Shown here: positions 45,714 through 55,389 of the stretch, piece after piece
Layout: each line of letters begins with the position of its first letter
Position numbering within the stretch: position 1 is the first letter of the stretch
Source: Flavobacteriaceae bacterium
GTDB lineage: Bacteria; Bacteroidota; Bacteroidia; Flavobacteriales; Flavobacteriaceae
Direction of reading: 5' to 3'
Assembly (NCBI GenBank): GCA_013043685.1
Contig: JABDNT010000046.1
Coordinates: 62,001-126,000 of the forward strand
Length of the DNA: 64,000 nucleotides
Position numbers and translations under genes: made by a program
Notes under the pieces: generated by a model
The model's input: only the letters and a program-made list of their open reading frames with translations
The model's database searches: none
Told to the model about the DNA's origin: nothing

Positions 45714-47258
45714 CTAGTTTCCCTTGCGATCCGGAGATCTGGGCGTAGGCCACTCCATTTGTTTCCCTGTCCTACTGCTCACCGGTAATACGGCGCGATC
45801 CCTGGATGTGGTTTCGGGATCTTCACTGGCCATGTAGGTTAAAATAGTCGTTAAGATCACGTTATTTCTCACATCATCAAACACAATTTTATCGTAAGTA
45901 TCACGGTTGGTATGCCAGGTGTAATTCCAGTATGCCCAGCTTAGCGAACTCAAGCTGAACGCAGGAGCACCTGCGGCCTGGAATGAAGCATAATCCGAAC
46001 CACCTCGGGCAGGCCTCCCGGGGAAGGTTGTTTCAATTTCCGAAGTTATTTCACCTGGAACCGCATTTAGCCAGCGGGACAGGTAATCGTATGAATGCAA
46101 GAAACCACCACCCGACAAACGCACAACACGCCCGGTTCCGTTATCCTGATTAAAAACTGCCTGCACCCCATTAACGATCTCCGGATGATCCTCTACAAAA
46201 GCGCGTGAACCGTTCAGGCCTTGCTCTTCGCTTCCCCATAAGCCCACGAGTATTGTCCGCTTCGGATTAGGGTAATGTTTTTTCAGGATTCGCAATGCTT
46301 CCATCATTACTAAAGTTCCTGTTCCATTATCTGTGGCTCCGGTAGCGCCATCCCAAGAGTCGAAATGTGCTGAAAGGATAACGTATTCATCGGGTTTTTC
46401 AGAACCTTTTATCTCAGCAATAGTATTGAAAGTTGGCATGGAGCCAAGCTCTTTCGATTCTGCCACAATATGTATCCTGGGTTTCTGGCCAGATTCCACA
46501 AGCCTGTATAACAGACCGTAATCCTCCAGTTCAAGGTCCACTGTAGGTATGGATTTGGTCCTTGCTCCAAAGATCTTATTTACTCCGAAACCTCTTGACC
46601 AGTTCGACATAACAATACCGGCAGCACCGGCTTCCTCTAGGGCGGCAGGCAAAGTTCTCCTGTTATGCCCGGTATTCTGCATATTGGTCCGCCAGTCTTT
46701 GGTTAATGCGTCCCTTTCATCTTTCATCTTCTGAAAGGATTCCTCTGTAGCGTACTCTTCCCAGTTATAATCAGGCCTTCCTGTGGGTTGTTGCATGGAG
46801 ATCATAACTAATTTTCCTTTAACGCTGGGCAACCATTTTGCGAAATCGGCAGAATCCTTTACACGAGGTAAAATAGCAAGTTCGGCCATTACACCTTCCT
46901 TGCCGGTTCCCGGGCTCCACGCCAGTTGCATTCCTCTTAAGCTTTGCACCCTGGGATAAACCATATCTATATGAGTAACACCTCGTTCCCATCCGCGCCA
47001 TTCACCATATTGTTCATTGCGGGCGCTAACGCCCCATTCGGCGTACTTGGCTACGGCCCAGTCATGTGCATTTTTCATCTGTGGCGTCCCCACTAGTCTC
47101 GGGCCTATCTGATCCATGAGTTCATGCCCAAGTTGTTTTAGTTGTGAGTTTTCGTTCGCTTCGCTGATCATAGCTTCGATCACAGGGTCTTTTTCCTGGG
47201 CAAAAATGGAAGTACAGCCTATTAATAGTACGAATCCAAGGGAGAGAAATCTTTTCAT
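45714..47258 (-). CDS. M28-family zinc aminopeptidase
   Basis: A 514-residue exported peptidase (signal KRFLSLGFVLLIGCTSIFA). The N-terminal half includes a protease-associated domain (SVKGKLVMISMQQPTG to EEAGAAGIVMSNWSRGFG). The catalytic core has ILSAHFDSWDGATGATDNGT (His and Asp ligands), VGLWGSEEQGLNGSRAFVED (Glu base and ligand), NQDNGTG and a late WHTNRDTYDKI His ligand. It trims peptides in the periplasm or outside the cell. Full length; no T9SS domain. Confidence 0.93.
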   Translation of the reverse strand: MKRFLSLGFVLLIGCTSIFAQEKDPVIEAMISEANENSQLKQLGHELMDQIGPRLVGTPQMKNAHDWAVAKYAEWGVSARNEQYGEWRGWERGVTHIDMVYPRVQSLRGMQLAWSPGTGKEGVMAELAILPRVKDSADFAKWLPSVKGKLVMISMQQPTGRPDYNWEEYATEESFQKMKDERDALTKDWRTNMQNTGHNRRTLPAALEEAGAAGIVMSNWSRGFGVNKIFGARTKSIPTVDLELEDYGLLYRLVESGQKPRIHIVAESKELGSMPTFNTIAEIKGSEKPDEYVILSAHFDSWDGATGATDNGTGTLVMMEALRILKKHYPNPKRTILVGLWGSEEQGLNGSRAFVEDHPEIVNGVQAVFNQDNGTGRVVRLSGGGFLHSYDYLSRWLNAVPGEITSEIETTFPGRPARGGSDYASFQAAGAPAFSLSSLSWAYWNYTWHTNRDTYDKIVFDDVRNNVILTTILTYMASEDPETTSRDRAVLPVSSRTGKQMEWPTPRSPDRKGN

Positions 47259-47450
47259 TTGTAAGAAGTTGTAATTTTAATAAATTGATTCTTTAAAAAT
47301 ACAGCTTCTTGGCGGAACGGTTTCCCAACATCTTAAATTTAATAATTGATAATGTGATAAATATTTCAGAACCAACAAAATAATAAGACGAATGTGTAAC
47401 ATTTTCATAAAAGTTTACTCTTGTATATATAACTAGTTATCAATCAAAAA

Positions 47451-49103
47451 ATGAAAAAAATCATCTTACTCTTCATCAGTTTCCTGATGTTACAGGCAAC
47501 TGCACAATCGACTTTTACCGCCCAACAATGGCAGGACGACCTCAAATTTCTTCAACATACGGTTCATAAGGACTATCCATTTCTCTTCAAAAAAGTTACT
47601 TCGGAAGCCTTTGATGCGGCTGTCGAGAAACTCCACAAACAGATTCCAAATCTGGCGCAACATGAGATCAGTATAGGATTTGCCCGGATAATAGGAATGT
47701 TCAAATACGGACATACCCGTATGGGATGGCATGGCAATCCCACAGCTTTAAGACAATTCCCTGTTAATCTCTATCGTTTCTCAGACGGAGTCTATGTTCA
47801 GGGAGTCCATAAGGACTACTCTCAAGCTTTAGGAGCTAAGGTCCTCAGGGTAGGGAATATGTCTGTTGAAGAAGCATTAAAAGCTGTGTATCCAGTGGTA
47901 CCTGTAGAAAATGAGCAATTCTTTAAAGCATACGGATTCCTTTATCTTATGAGTCCCGAAGTATTACATGCTCAGGGGGTTGTTTCGGAATTATCAGACC
48001 AGCTTGAGCTGACCCTTGAAAAGGAAGGAAAGACCTTTAAGACCACATTTGAAGTACTTCCTGCAGGGAAGATGCCACCCAGAACCTACGGATATATACA
48101 AACTTCAGATGAGTGGCTTGATGTGCGTGCCTCAGGGGAAACACCACTATATCTAAAACAACTTGACAAAATATACTACTACGAATACCTGCCGGATTCT
48201 AAAACCGTATACGTTCGGCAGAGCCAGATTCAGGATGATCCAACTGAACCGATCCCTGCATTTTATACCCGGGTGTTCGATTTCATCGAAAAGAATGATG
48301 TGCAACGCCTTGTACTGGATGTGCGGTTGAACGGGGGAGGGAACAATTACAAGAACAAAGCGGTGGTGACCAGGATCATAGAATCTAAGAAGATAAACCA
48401 GGTTGGAAATTTTGTTGTTGTTCTGGGCCGGAGAACATTTTCGGCATGTCAGAACCTTGTGAATGAACTGGACAATTACACCAATGCTGTATTTGTTGGG
48501 GAGCCCACAGGTGAGAATATCAATTTTTACGGTGATAATAATGAGGTGATCCTTCCCAACACTAAAACCCCGGTTTATCTCTCCTTTGCCTGGTGGCAGG
48601 ACAAACCACAATGGGAAAACGACGATTGGCTGGCCCCGCATATAGCCATCGATATGAGTTTTGAAGAATATAAAACCAATAAGGATCCGGTATTGGAAGC
48701 TGCGCTCAGCTTTGACGATTCTGATTTTGTACTCGATCCAATGCAGTATATGACGGAGCTATATACCTCGGGACAACAGGAAAAACTGGCTACCGAAGTA
48801 CCTAAAATGGTAAGAGACCCCAGGTATAAGTTTTTTAACTTCGAAGGAGAACTGAATGAAGCAGGGTATAATTCTATACAACGTGGTGACCCTCAAACGG
48901 CTATTGCTATTTTCACCTTTATAACTCAATTATTCCCGGAATCGGCAAATGCATGGGATAGTTTAGCCGAAGGTTATTTAGAGGCTGGAGACAAGGAAAA
49001 GGCGACAGAATACTATCAAAAAGCGCTGAAGATGGATCCTGATGGACCCACTGGTAAGAATGCGAGCGGTATGTTGCGGAAAATTGAAGTCGGCTCTCAT
49101 TAA
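47451..49103 (+). CDS. exported S41-like peptidase with C-terminal TPR
   Basis: A 550-residue exported protein (signal KKIILLFISFLMLQATAQ). Residues about 230-430 resemble the tail-specific protease (S41) core, with RLVLDVRLNGGGNNYKNKA and a Ser in VLGRRTFSACQNLVNELDNY in the nucleophile position; the Lys partner is not located with certainty. The C-terminal about 60 residues form TPR motifs (SANAWDSLAEGYLEAGDKEK, ATEYYQKALKMDPDGP). Possibly a peptide-binding protein rather than an active protease. Monocistronic, with a terminator. Confidence 0.85.
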   Translation: MKKIILLFISFLMLQATAQSTFTAQQWQDDLKFLQHTVHKDYPFLFKKVTSEAFDAAVEKLHKQIPNLAQHEISIGFARIIGMFKYGHTRMGWHGNPTALRQFPVNLYRFSDGVYVQGVHKDYSQALGAKVLRVGNMSVEEALKAVYPVVPVENEQFFKAYGFLYLMSPEVLHAQGVVSELSDQLELTLEKEGKTFKTTFEVLPAGKMPPRTYGYIQTSDEWLDVRASGETPLYLKQLDKIYYYEYLPDSKTVYVRQSQIQDDPTEPIPAFYTRVFDFIEKNDVQRLVLDVRLNGGGNNYKNKAVVTRIIESKKINQVGNFVVVLGRRTFSACQNLVNELDNYTNAVFVGEPTGENINFYGDNNEVILPNTKTPVYLSFAWWQDKPQWENDDWLAPHIAIDMSFEEYKTNKDPVLEAALSFDDSDFVLDPMQYMTELYTSGQQEKLATEVPKMVRDPRYKFFNFEGELNEAGYNSIQRGDPQTAIAIFTFITQLFPESANAWDSLAEGYLEAGDKEKATEYYQKALKMDPDGPTGKNASGMLRKIEVGSH

Positions 49104-49130
49104 CCTGTCCCATGGTTAATGGTAAAAAAT

Positions 49131-49154
49131 AACCCCTCATGGAAGTGAGGGGTT
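49131..49154. terminator. bidirectional terminator, S41-like gene and micropeptide 2
   Basis: AACCCCTCA and TGAGGGGTT form a 9-bp stem around a 6-base loop with T-rich flanks on both strands. It ends the S41-like gene and lies 26 bases past the stop of micropeptide 2. Confidence 0.85.
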
Positions 49155-49179
49155 TTTCTTTTCTCTAAACAAAAAAGAA

Positions 49180-49293
49180 CTATCTGTGAATGGCATAGCT
49201 ACTGGCTCTTGCGTATACGGCCAATTTGGCTTTCCAAACTTTTAGTTTTTCATCCCAATTGTTAAAGAATTTTTTGCGTAGTTTTTTCATCAT
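49180..49293 (-). CDS. micropeptide with ASSYAIHR C-terminus, copy 2 (36-37 residues)
   Basis: Two adjacent ATGs (49293 and 49290) start a frame of 37 or 36 codons: MKKLRKKFFNNWDEKLKVWK then AKLAVYARASSYAIHR. It is strongly basic at the N-terminus, with the W-x-E-K-L-x-x-W-x-x-K-L-A core and the identical C-terminal octapeptide of copy 1. There is no signal peptide. It is the only frame here compatible with the paralogue, and a terminator follows 26 bases later. Family and function are not recognised. A 436-base region without genes precedes it. Confidence 0.75.
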   Translation of the reverse strand: MMKKLRKKFFNNWDEKLKVWKAKLAVYARASSYAIHR

Positions 49294-49729
49294 ATATCAT
49301 TGTTTTATGGGTTATTAAATCATTTAATGCGTCCTTAAACAATAGATAAGAGGAAAGTGTAATTTATAATCGAAAATCGATTAAAAGAGGTAAGATAAGG
49401 GGGTATAGTATAAATGTAAGAAATTTCTGGTTATTACAATTACACTTTTCAAACTATTCGATGAAATGTATAGAAAATCAGATGTTCATTAGTGGCTAGT
49501 TGTAATTTATATCATGGCAAACACGCTTATCTACCATGTTCAAAATCAACACCCTCATTATCAATATTTTAAATACTAATTATCGTCAATATCAGTGTTT
49601 CAGGCTGATTTATGTTCACACGCTTTTACATGTTCTGTCCTCAACTTATCTTTCAAATTCTTAAATGAAAAAATAAAAAACTGTGATTTTTTCAGTACCA
49701 TGTTAACTAATAGAGTAGAACATCATTGA
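49294..49729. other. 436-base AT-rich intergenic region
   Basis: No convincing coding frame or RNA gene is visible. It should hold the divergent promoters of micropeptide 2 and the ECF sigma factor. I see an imperfect long-range inverted repeat: GAAAGTGTAATT near 49353 and AATTACACTTTTC near 49438. No clear riboswitch or structured RNA could be folded by eye. Confidence 0.4.
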
Positions 49730-50212
49730 ATGAGCAAGGAAGAAAGCTTTACAAGGATTATTAGAGACAACGAAGGGATCATTTACAAGATCACGAGGAT
49801 CTATACCAGTACTGTTGAAGATCAGAACGATCTCTACCAGGAAATAGTTTTTCAGCTTTGGAAAAGTTTCGACTCATTTCGAGGAGATGCCAAGGTAAGT
49901 ACCTGGATGTATCGCATCGCATTAAATACGGCCCTGTTTCATTCCAAAAGAGCTAAAAAGAGAGGGTATAATGTGAGCCTGGACGGAGTTGTGCTTCAGC
50001 ATGAAAATTACGATCCGGTGTTTGAAGAACGTCTAAAGGTAGTCTACGAACAGATCAGAAGCTTAAATGATATTGAAAAGGGAATCATACTCTTATTCCT
50101 GGAAGGAAAGAAACACGAAGAGATTGCTTCGATTACCGGATTTAGCAAATCTAATATCGGTACTCGAATAGGAAGGATAAAAGAAAAGCTTAGAAAACAA
50201 ATAATTAAATAA
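49730..50212 (+). CDS. ECF-type RNA polymerase sigma factor
   Basis: A 160-residue sigma-70 family member with only regions 2 and 4. Region 2 reads NEGIIYKITRIYTSTVEDQN and LYQEIVFQLWKSFDSFRGDA, with STWMYRIALNTA. Region 4 has EEIASITGFSKSNIGTRIGR as helix-turn-helix. Its partner gene starts seven bases later and probably encodes its membrane regulator. The target promoters are unknown; autoregulation is usual for this class. Confidence 0.93.
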   Translation: MSKEESFTRIIRDNEGIIYKITRIYTSTVEDQNDLYQEIVFQLWKSFDSFRGDAKVSTWMYRIALNTALFHSKRAKKRGYNVSLDGVVLQHENYDPVFEERLKVVYEQIRSLNDIEKGIILLFLEGKKHEEIASITGFSKSNIGTRIGRIKEKLRKQIIK

Positions 50213-50218
50213 TTGACT

Positions 50219-50833
50219 ATGGAACTTGAAGAAATGCAAACACTTTGGACTCAGATGAGTAGTCAGATTGAAAGTCAGAAAAAACTAACAAACAAACTTA
50301 TTATGGAAATGACTCAGCAAAAATTCAGGAATCGTTTTTACACTTTGTCCATATACGAAACGATCGGAGCGGTGATCTGTTTTGTCTTTGCGTTTTTTAT
50401 ACTGCTCAACCTGGATAAAATGAACAGCTGGTATCTTATGGCCTGCAGCCTGGTAACTTTATTGTTCTTAATTATACTGCCGGTACTGTCCCTCCGTGCT
50501 ATTCACGGCATGAGGACTCTGGATTTGTCGAATCGTAGTTATAAGGAAACGATGGTGGATTTCACCCGTAAAAGAAAGAATATGTTATTATTTCAAAGGA
50601 TTGCAGTTATGTTAAGTGTAGTAATGATGTGGGTGTCTATCCCAGTATTTTCAATGATTATGAATAACAAAGATTTCTTTGCTATGAAACACAATCCCTG
50701 GTTATGGGTATTTACTGCAGCTGTGACGGTTGGAGTGGTCCTATTTTCAAGATATGGCTACAGGGGGTATCGGAAGGTGACTGCCTCGGCAGAAAATGTC
50801 TTGAAGGATCTGGAAGATCAGACAGGTAATTAA
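50219..50833 (+). CDS. membrane partner of the ECF sigma factor
   Basis: A 204-residue protein with an N-terminal cytoplasmic coiled segment (EEMQTLWTQMSSQIESQKKL) and four hydrophobic segments (for example TIGAVICFVFAFFILLNLDK, LFLIILPVLSLRAIHGM). I infer an anti-sigma or sensor role from its position immediately behind the sigma gene; no zinc-binding anti-sigma motif is present. The ATG at 50219 is preferred over the TTG at 50213. The transcript ends at the hairpin at 50841. Confidence 0.75.
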   Translation: MELEEMQTLWTQMSSQIESQKKLTNKLIMEMTQQKFRNRFYTLSIYETIGAVICFVFAFFILLNLDKMNSWYLMACSLVTLLFLIILPVLSLRAIHGMRTLDLSNRSYKETMVDFTRKRKNMLLFQRIAVMLSVVMMWVSIPVFSMIMNNKDFFAMKHNPWLWVFTAAVTVGVVLFSRYGYRGYRKVTASAENVLKDLEDQTGN

Positions 50834-50840
50834 AACAAAA

Positions 50841-50865
50841 AAACCACGAAGTAAATTCGTGGTTT
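50841..50865. terminator. bidirectional terminator
   Basis: AAACCACGAA and TTCGTGGTTT form a perfect 10-bp stem with a 5-base loop, with A- and T-rich flanks, between the convergent sigma operon and giant propeller gene 2. Confidence 0.9.
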
Positions 50866-50884
50866 TGTTTGTCTTAACGTATTA

Positions 50885-53800
50885 TTATTCTTCTACGTAA
50901 GGTGCGCCCGCAGCCTTCAGTTCAGTGTAGATCCCATCGAGTTTTTGTTTTGCGGCATTTAATTTGGAAACCGCTGTGTTCAATTCTTTCTCAACGATTT
51001 GCATTTGAGATTTGTTCAAACTTGTCGGCCCATAAGTGGCTCGTTCTACACCGCGATAGATGGCAAACATTCGTTCGCCAACGGTTGGCCTGTCTTTTTC
51101 ACCAATTTCACCTTTTGCCGGGTTTCCGTAAAAATCCCCGGATAGATCCTGCAGGCTTTTTATTACGCTTTTTAGTTCGTTGTCAGTGGTACCTGGTTTT
51201 GCTGCACTCCTGGCTAAGGCGATCTTCATTGCTTTAGCGCGCTTCATTGCTTTATTCATATCCATATTAAACCTGGAAACAGACTTCGAAGTAGCTTCAT
51301 ATGAACGCCAGAAAGCAGAAACATCATCCATTGAGGAACCCGGGAGTGAGTTTTTATAAAGCTGCTTCACACTGAAGGATACAGGACCATCGAGTTTTCT
51401 CGTCTGTCCTTTTTCAGAAAGATACATTTCAACCGAATAATTACCCGGTGGTGCCAGGAATGCAGATCTTCCGGTATCATTTTTATCGTTAAGTCCAATA
51501 GCATCAAGATCCGGGTATCGCAGGTCCCAGCTAATCCTATTCATACCTTTCATGGGTTTTGTATGAATCTTTCTCACAACAGCGCCATTCGCATCACTCA
51601 CTACAAAGAGTAACTGGGGATCGTCTTCGTTTACCTCTTCTGCCAGAGCATCCCAACCGGGGAACGAAACTGCTTCGGTATCCTTGTTTTTTTCTGAATC
51701 TTTGCGTTGCTGCTCCATTGTTTTAGGTGCATCCTTCAGATAGTATGTAAAAGTTGCCCCAAATTCCGGATTAGGGGCCAGATAATGCGAATCACCCTGA
51801 CTCCCTTTACCGGGACCAAAGCTTAGCTGTGGCCGCGGTACATACCACCAGGCATCACGAACCGAGAATAATTTGGCTTCTTGTTGAAGAGTTGCATCGC
51901 TCATTTCCCTTAAGGCAGTATAATCGTCCAATATGTAAAATCCTCTTCCGAAGGTGGCACCCACAAGATCATTCTCCCTTTTCTGAATCGCCAGATCCCT
52001 GAACGAAATAGTAGGGACACCACCTTCCAGTTTGGTCCATTTCCCGCCACCATTGATCGTAAAATATACTCCGAATTCTGTTCCAAGGAACATCAGCCCT
52101 GGTTTAACATGATCCTGTACAAGACGCCATACCACTGTTCTTTTCGGGATGTTGCTAGCGATAGAAGACCAGGTCCGGCCCTTATCGGTACTCTTCAGCA
52201 GATAAGGATTTAAATCGCCGTATTTATGATTGTCAAGTGCCACATATACTGTATTGGCATTGAACATATCCGCTTTAATATCGTTAACAAATGCGGTAGA
52301 TGGTACACCGGGTAAGTTCCCAACAGCAATCCTCCTCCAGTTATTTCCTCCGTCCTCAGTAACCTGTATTAGTCCGTCGTCTGTTCCGGCATAGATCAAT
52401 CCTTGTTGTTTAGGCGATTCTGCCAGTGATGTTATCGTATTATATGTAGACATCGCATACATGTCCCAGGGGGCATCCCAACTTTGCTGTTTTCCCATAA
52501 TGGGTAATGTGATACGCTCTTCATCTTTTGTAAGATCACCGGATATAGCTGTCCAATCGTCACCGCGATTCTCACTTTTCCATACACGTTGCGAAGCAAA
52601 AAAGATAGTAGTAGGGGAGTGCGGACTCACCAGTATGGGAGAATCCCAGTTAAAACGTTCGTGATCTTCATTTTCACCCGGCTGTGGCATGATATCTACT
52701 ACTTCACCGGTACTCATATCAATACGTGATAAAGTTCCCTGCTGTCTTTCTGCATAGACGATATTAGGATTTCCGGGTTCCGTAGCCGGTTGGTGGCCAT
52801 CCCAATTAAGGATGACACTCCAGTCGCTGCTTTGTATACCATGTACATTGTCGGTGCGGGAAGGTCCGCGTTGCGTACTGTTATCCTGTGTTCCGCCATA
52901 AATGTTGTAGAATGGTTCAGAATCGTCCACGGCCATTTTGTAATACTGGGTAACAGGCAGATTCTCCACGTATTTCCATGTTTTCGTAAGATCAAAAGAT
53001 TCATATAATCCACCGTCGGAACCTACGATCAGGTAATTAGGATCACTTTTTCTGAACGCAATGGCGTGATTATCTCCATGCTTGTTCTTTTCATTCATGC
53101 GGTAGAAGGTCTTTCCGCCATCCTCCGAGATCTGAAGATTGTTATCCATCAGGTATAAACGGCCTTCCTGGTGGGGCGAAGCATATAGCTCCTGGTAGTA
53201 ATGCGGTCCTGTTCCGCCGGAAATTGTTTCCGACATTTTATTCCAGGAACCACCTCCATCCTCCGAACGATATAAACCACCTTTCCGGCGATCCAGTTCT
53301 ATTGCAGCATAGATCACATTGGGATTGTGATAAGAGATCGCTAAACCGGTTTTACCTTTCCAGGATGTAGGGATGCCATTGGTAAGCTTGGTCCAATTAT
53401 TACCCCCATCGGTACTTTTATACAGTGCTGTTCCAGGGCCTCCACCCATATAGGCAGCTACAGTACGGTGACGCTGCCATGTTGCGGCATACAGTACATC
53501 CGGATCACGCGGATCCATGACCAGGTCTGTAGCACCTGTCCATTCGTTGTCACCTAAAGTCTTCTTCCAGGTTTGGCCGCCATCGGTTGTTTTATATACT
53601 CCGCGATCTCCTCCCTTCCTCCATAGTGGTCCTTGTGCGGTTACCCAAACCACATTGCTGTCGAAGGGGTGAACAAGAATTCGCGAGATGTGTTGAGAAT
53701 CTTTAAGACCCATATTCTTCCAGGTCTTGCCGCCATCTTCGCTCTTATAGACACCATCTCCATAACCTACGTGACGTCCTCCCGAGTCTTCACCCGATCC

Positions 53801-54130
53801 AACCCAAACTGTATCGGGATTATTAGGGTCTATTGTTACGGCCCCAATTGAATACGAAGGTTGTTCGTCGAAAATTGGGGTCCACGTAGTTCCTGAATTC
53901 ACGGTCTTCCAAACTCCACCGGAGCCCACGGCGACATACCAAACACTTTCATTGTCTGGATGAATCTCAATATCCGCTATTCGCCCACTCATAAAAGCTG
54001 GGCCAATGCTTCGGAGTTTTAATCCGTTATAGATGTTGTCTGATTCCTTTGATTTTTCTTGTGCTGAAGTCGTAAAAGTCGCCCCGAAAATAAATGAAGC
54101 AACTAGTAGCAAGGGATAAAATGATCTCAT
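50885..54130 (-). CDS. giant secreted Asp-box beta-propeller protein, paralogue 2
   Basis: A 1081-residue exported protein (signal RSFYPLLLVASFIFGATFTT). The start of the propeller, SIGPAFMSGRIADIEIHPDN then VAVGSGGVWKTVNSGTTW, aligns with the other two copies. Asp boxes include SEDGGKTW, TTDGGQTW, STDGGNNW, SEDGGGSW, TEDGGNNW, STDKGRTW. A module with MKGMNRISWDLRYPDLDAIG and a helical C-terminus (KELNTAVSKLNAAKQKLDGI) follow. It is closer to paralogue 3 (both have PFYNIYGGTQDN) than to paralogue 1. No hydrolase active site or T9SS domain is recognisable. Likely a surface or periplasmic binding protein. Confidence 0.9.
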   Translation of the reverse strand: MRSFYPLLLVASFIFGATFTTSAQEKSKESDNIYNGLKLRSIGPAFMSGRIADIEIHPDNESVWYVAVGSGGVWKTVNSGTTWTPIFDEQPSYSIGAVTIDPNNPDTVWVGSGEDSGGRHVGYGDGVYKSEDGGKTWKNMGLKDSQHISRILVHPFDSNVVWVTAQGPLWRKGGDRGVYKTTDGGQTWKKTLGDNEWTGATDLVMDPRDPDVLYAATWQRHRTVAAYMGGGPGTALYKSTDGGNNWTKLTNGIPTSWKGKTGLAISYHNPNVIYAAIELDRRKGGLYRSEDGGGSWNKMSETISGGTGPHYYQELYASPHQEGRLYLMDNNLQISEDGGKTFYRMNEKNKHGDNHAIAFRKSDPNYLIVGSDGGLYESFDLTKTWKYVENLPVTQYYKMAVDDSEPFYNIYGGTQDNSTQRGPSRTDNVHGIQSSDWSVILNWDGHQPATEPGNPNIVYAERQQGTLSRIDMSTGEVVDIMPQPGENEDHERFNWDSPILVSPHSPTTIFFASQRVWKSENRGDDWTAISGDLTKDEERITLPIMGKQQSWDAPWDMYAMSTYNTITSLAESPKQQGLIYAGTDDGLIQVTEDGGNNWRRIAVGNLPGVPSTAFVNDIKADMFNANTVYVALDNHKYGDLNPYLLKSTDKGRTWSSIASNIPKRTVVWRLVQDHVKPGLMFLGTEFGVYFTINGGGKWTKLEGGVPTISFRDLAIQKRENDLVGATFGRGFYILDDYTALREMSDATLQQEAKLFSVRDAWWYVPRPQLSFGPGKGSQGDSHYLAPNPEFGATFTYYLKDAPKTMEQQRKDSEKNKDTEAVSFPGWDALAEEVNEDDPQLLFVVSDANGAVVRKIHTKPMKGMNRISWDLRYPDLDAIGLNDKNDTGRSAFLAPPGNYSVEMYLSEKGQTRKLDGPVSFSVKQLYKNSLPGSSMDDVSAFWRSYEATSKSVSRFNMDMNKAMKRAKAMKIALARSAAKPGTTDNELKSVIKSLQDLSGDFYGNPAKGEIGEKDRPTVGERMFAIYRGVERATYGPTSLNKSQMQIVEKELNTAVSKLNAAKQKLDGIYTELKAAGAPYVEE

Positions 54131-54261
54131 AATACGAGTTGATATATAGTGGTTAGTACTATTTAATAAAGGATTTTAAAGATACTGATAAAATGAATTG
54201 ATTTAAACCTAAGGATATATATTTTGAAGGTGCACGGAAAATTGAGTTTAGGGTATAAAAA

Positions 54262-54282
54262 AATCCCGCTGTAAGCGGGATT
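54262..54282. terminator. terminator after the YtxH-like gene
   Basis: AATCCCGCT and AGCGGGATT form a 9-bp stem with a 3-base loop. On the minus strand it lies 24 bases past the stop of the YtxH-like gene, followed by a T-run. Confidence 0.85.
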
Positions 54283-54305
54283 ATAGCTATATAGTTTGTG
54301 TTCGA

Positions 54306-54533
54306 TCAAGTTGTAGCCTTATCGAATACTTCTTTCGCCTTGTCCGAGAGTTTATCAAGTCCCTCGCTAATGGTTTGTTCGGCATCCAGAGTGGCTTCTT
54401 TCACATCTTTGCCTACTTTCCTGGCTTTTTGTTTGAGCTCTTCTTTTTGTTCAGGGCTTAAATTTTTGTATTTCCAGTAAGCAAAAGCACCACCGGCTAA
54501 TCCTAATAAGGCTAATAATCTTCCTTTTTTCAT
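54306..54533 (-). CDS. YtxH-like small envelope protein
   Basis: A 75-residue protein. A short hydrophobic N-terminus (KKGRLLALLGLAGGAFAYWK) is followed by a long charged helix (LSPEQKEELKQKARKVGKDV, EGLDKLSDKAKEVFDKATT). The shape matches YtxH/apolipoprotein-like stress proteins of many bacteria. It probably associates with the membrane; relatives are often stress-inducible. Monocistronic with its own terminator. Confidence 0.75.
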   Translation of the reverse strand: MKKGRLLALLGLAGGAFAYWKYKNLSPEQKEELKQKARKVGKDVKEATLDAEQTISEGLDKLSDKAKEVFDKATT

Positions 54534-54627
54534 TTAAAGTAATTTAAGTTATTCTACGTTCTGCAATATTCAGAACTACCTTATTAGTGTCATTGTTTTG
54601 AATTTGTTACGAAATCATATTCATAGG

Positions 54628-55269
54628 TCAATTATTATCAATTTTATATTTTTTCAGTAGAAGTATATTCAAGATCACAAACCAGCTTAAGCAACTAATA
54701 AAAGTAACCTTTTGAATTAGCGGTAATCTTTCAATTAGAACACCGGTTTCGTATATATAATAATTAGCCAGAAATAAGACCAACGAAACGATTCCCAGAA
54801 ACAGAAGCTTTCCATAATGGGCCTTATACAGTTCCCTGAATGTTAGTAACAATGCGATCGCACCAAAGAACCCTGCAATGCGCACCACAATATCATGTGC
54901 TCCTAAAGCAAGGAAAACAGTGATCAACATGGACAGGATACCGCATGCACTTATCAGGACATGAATCCTGCGTTTTACATCGAACAACCAGGGAAGGTAA
55001 GCCCATAGTAAAATGAGACTTCCGCAAAGGATTCCTAATGATATTCGTGAATATAAACGTGCTGTATTGATCTCTCCGTTGACGGCAACATCGTCCAACA
55101 GGTCGCATAAATAATTGTGTTCAAAACTAAATCCAATCTGTTCAGGGGCAACATAGGAGCCACCCGGATAATAAAGAGCCGCAATTACGTAGAACACTAC
55201 GAATAGCAGTATCCCCGCCAATGGGAGCGTTATTAAAATTTTATTGACATTATTTCGCGATCCTCTCAT
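54628..55269 (-). CDS. DUF998-like six-helix membrane protein
   Basis: A 213-residue integral membrane protein with about six hydrophobic segments (ILITLPLAGILLFVVFYVIA, LGILCGSLILLWAYLPWLF, VLISACGILSMLITVFLALG and others). The first loop FSFEHNYLCDLLDDVAVNGE with a Cys and acidic residues fits the DUF998 family pattern. Function unknown. It stands alone and is divergent from the secreted protein at 55390. Confidence 0.7.
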   Translation of the reverse strand: MRGSRNNVNKILITLPLAGILLFVVFYVIAALYYPGGSYVAPEQIGFSFEHNYLCDLLDDVAVNGEINTARLYSRISLGILCGSLILLWAYLPWLFDVKRRIHVLISACGILSMLITVFLALGAHDIVVRIAGFFGAIALLLTFRELYKAHYGKLLFLGIVSLVLFLANYYIYETGVLIERLPLIQKVTFISCLSWFVILNILLLKKYKIDNN

Positions 55270-55389
55270 AACAGAGGGTTAGGTGAATTATTTAATGTTG
55301 GTTGCGGGTCATAGATACTCTTGAGCTAACTTAATAATAATTAGTAATTTAGGCTAACAAATAATAGTGTAATACAACAACCTCACCTT

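Noticed and set aside
49353..49450. Long-range inverted repeat around the ECF sigma upstream region
   Set aside because: About 11 bp with 73 bases between the arms and one slip; not a convincing hairpin or attachment site.
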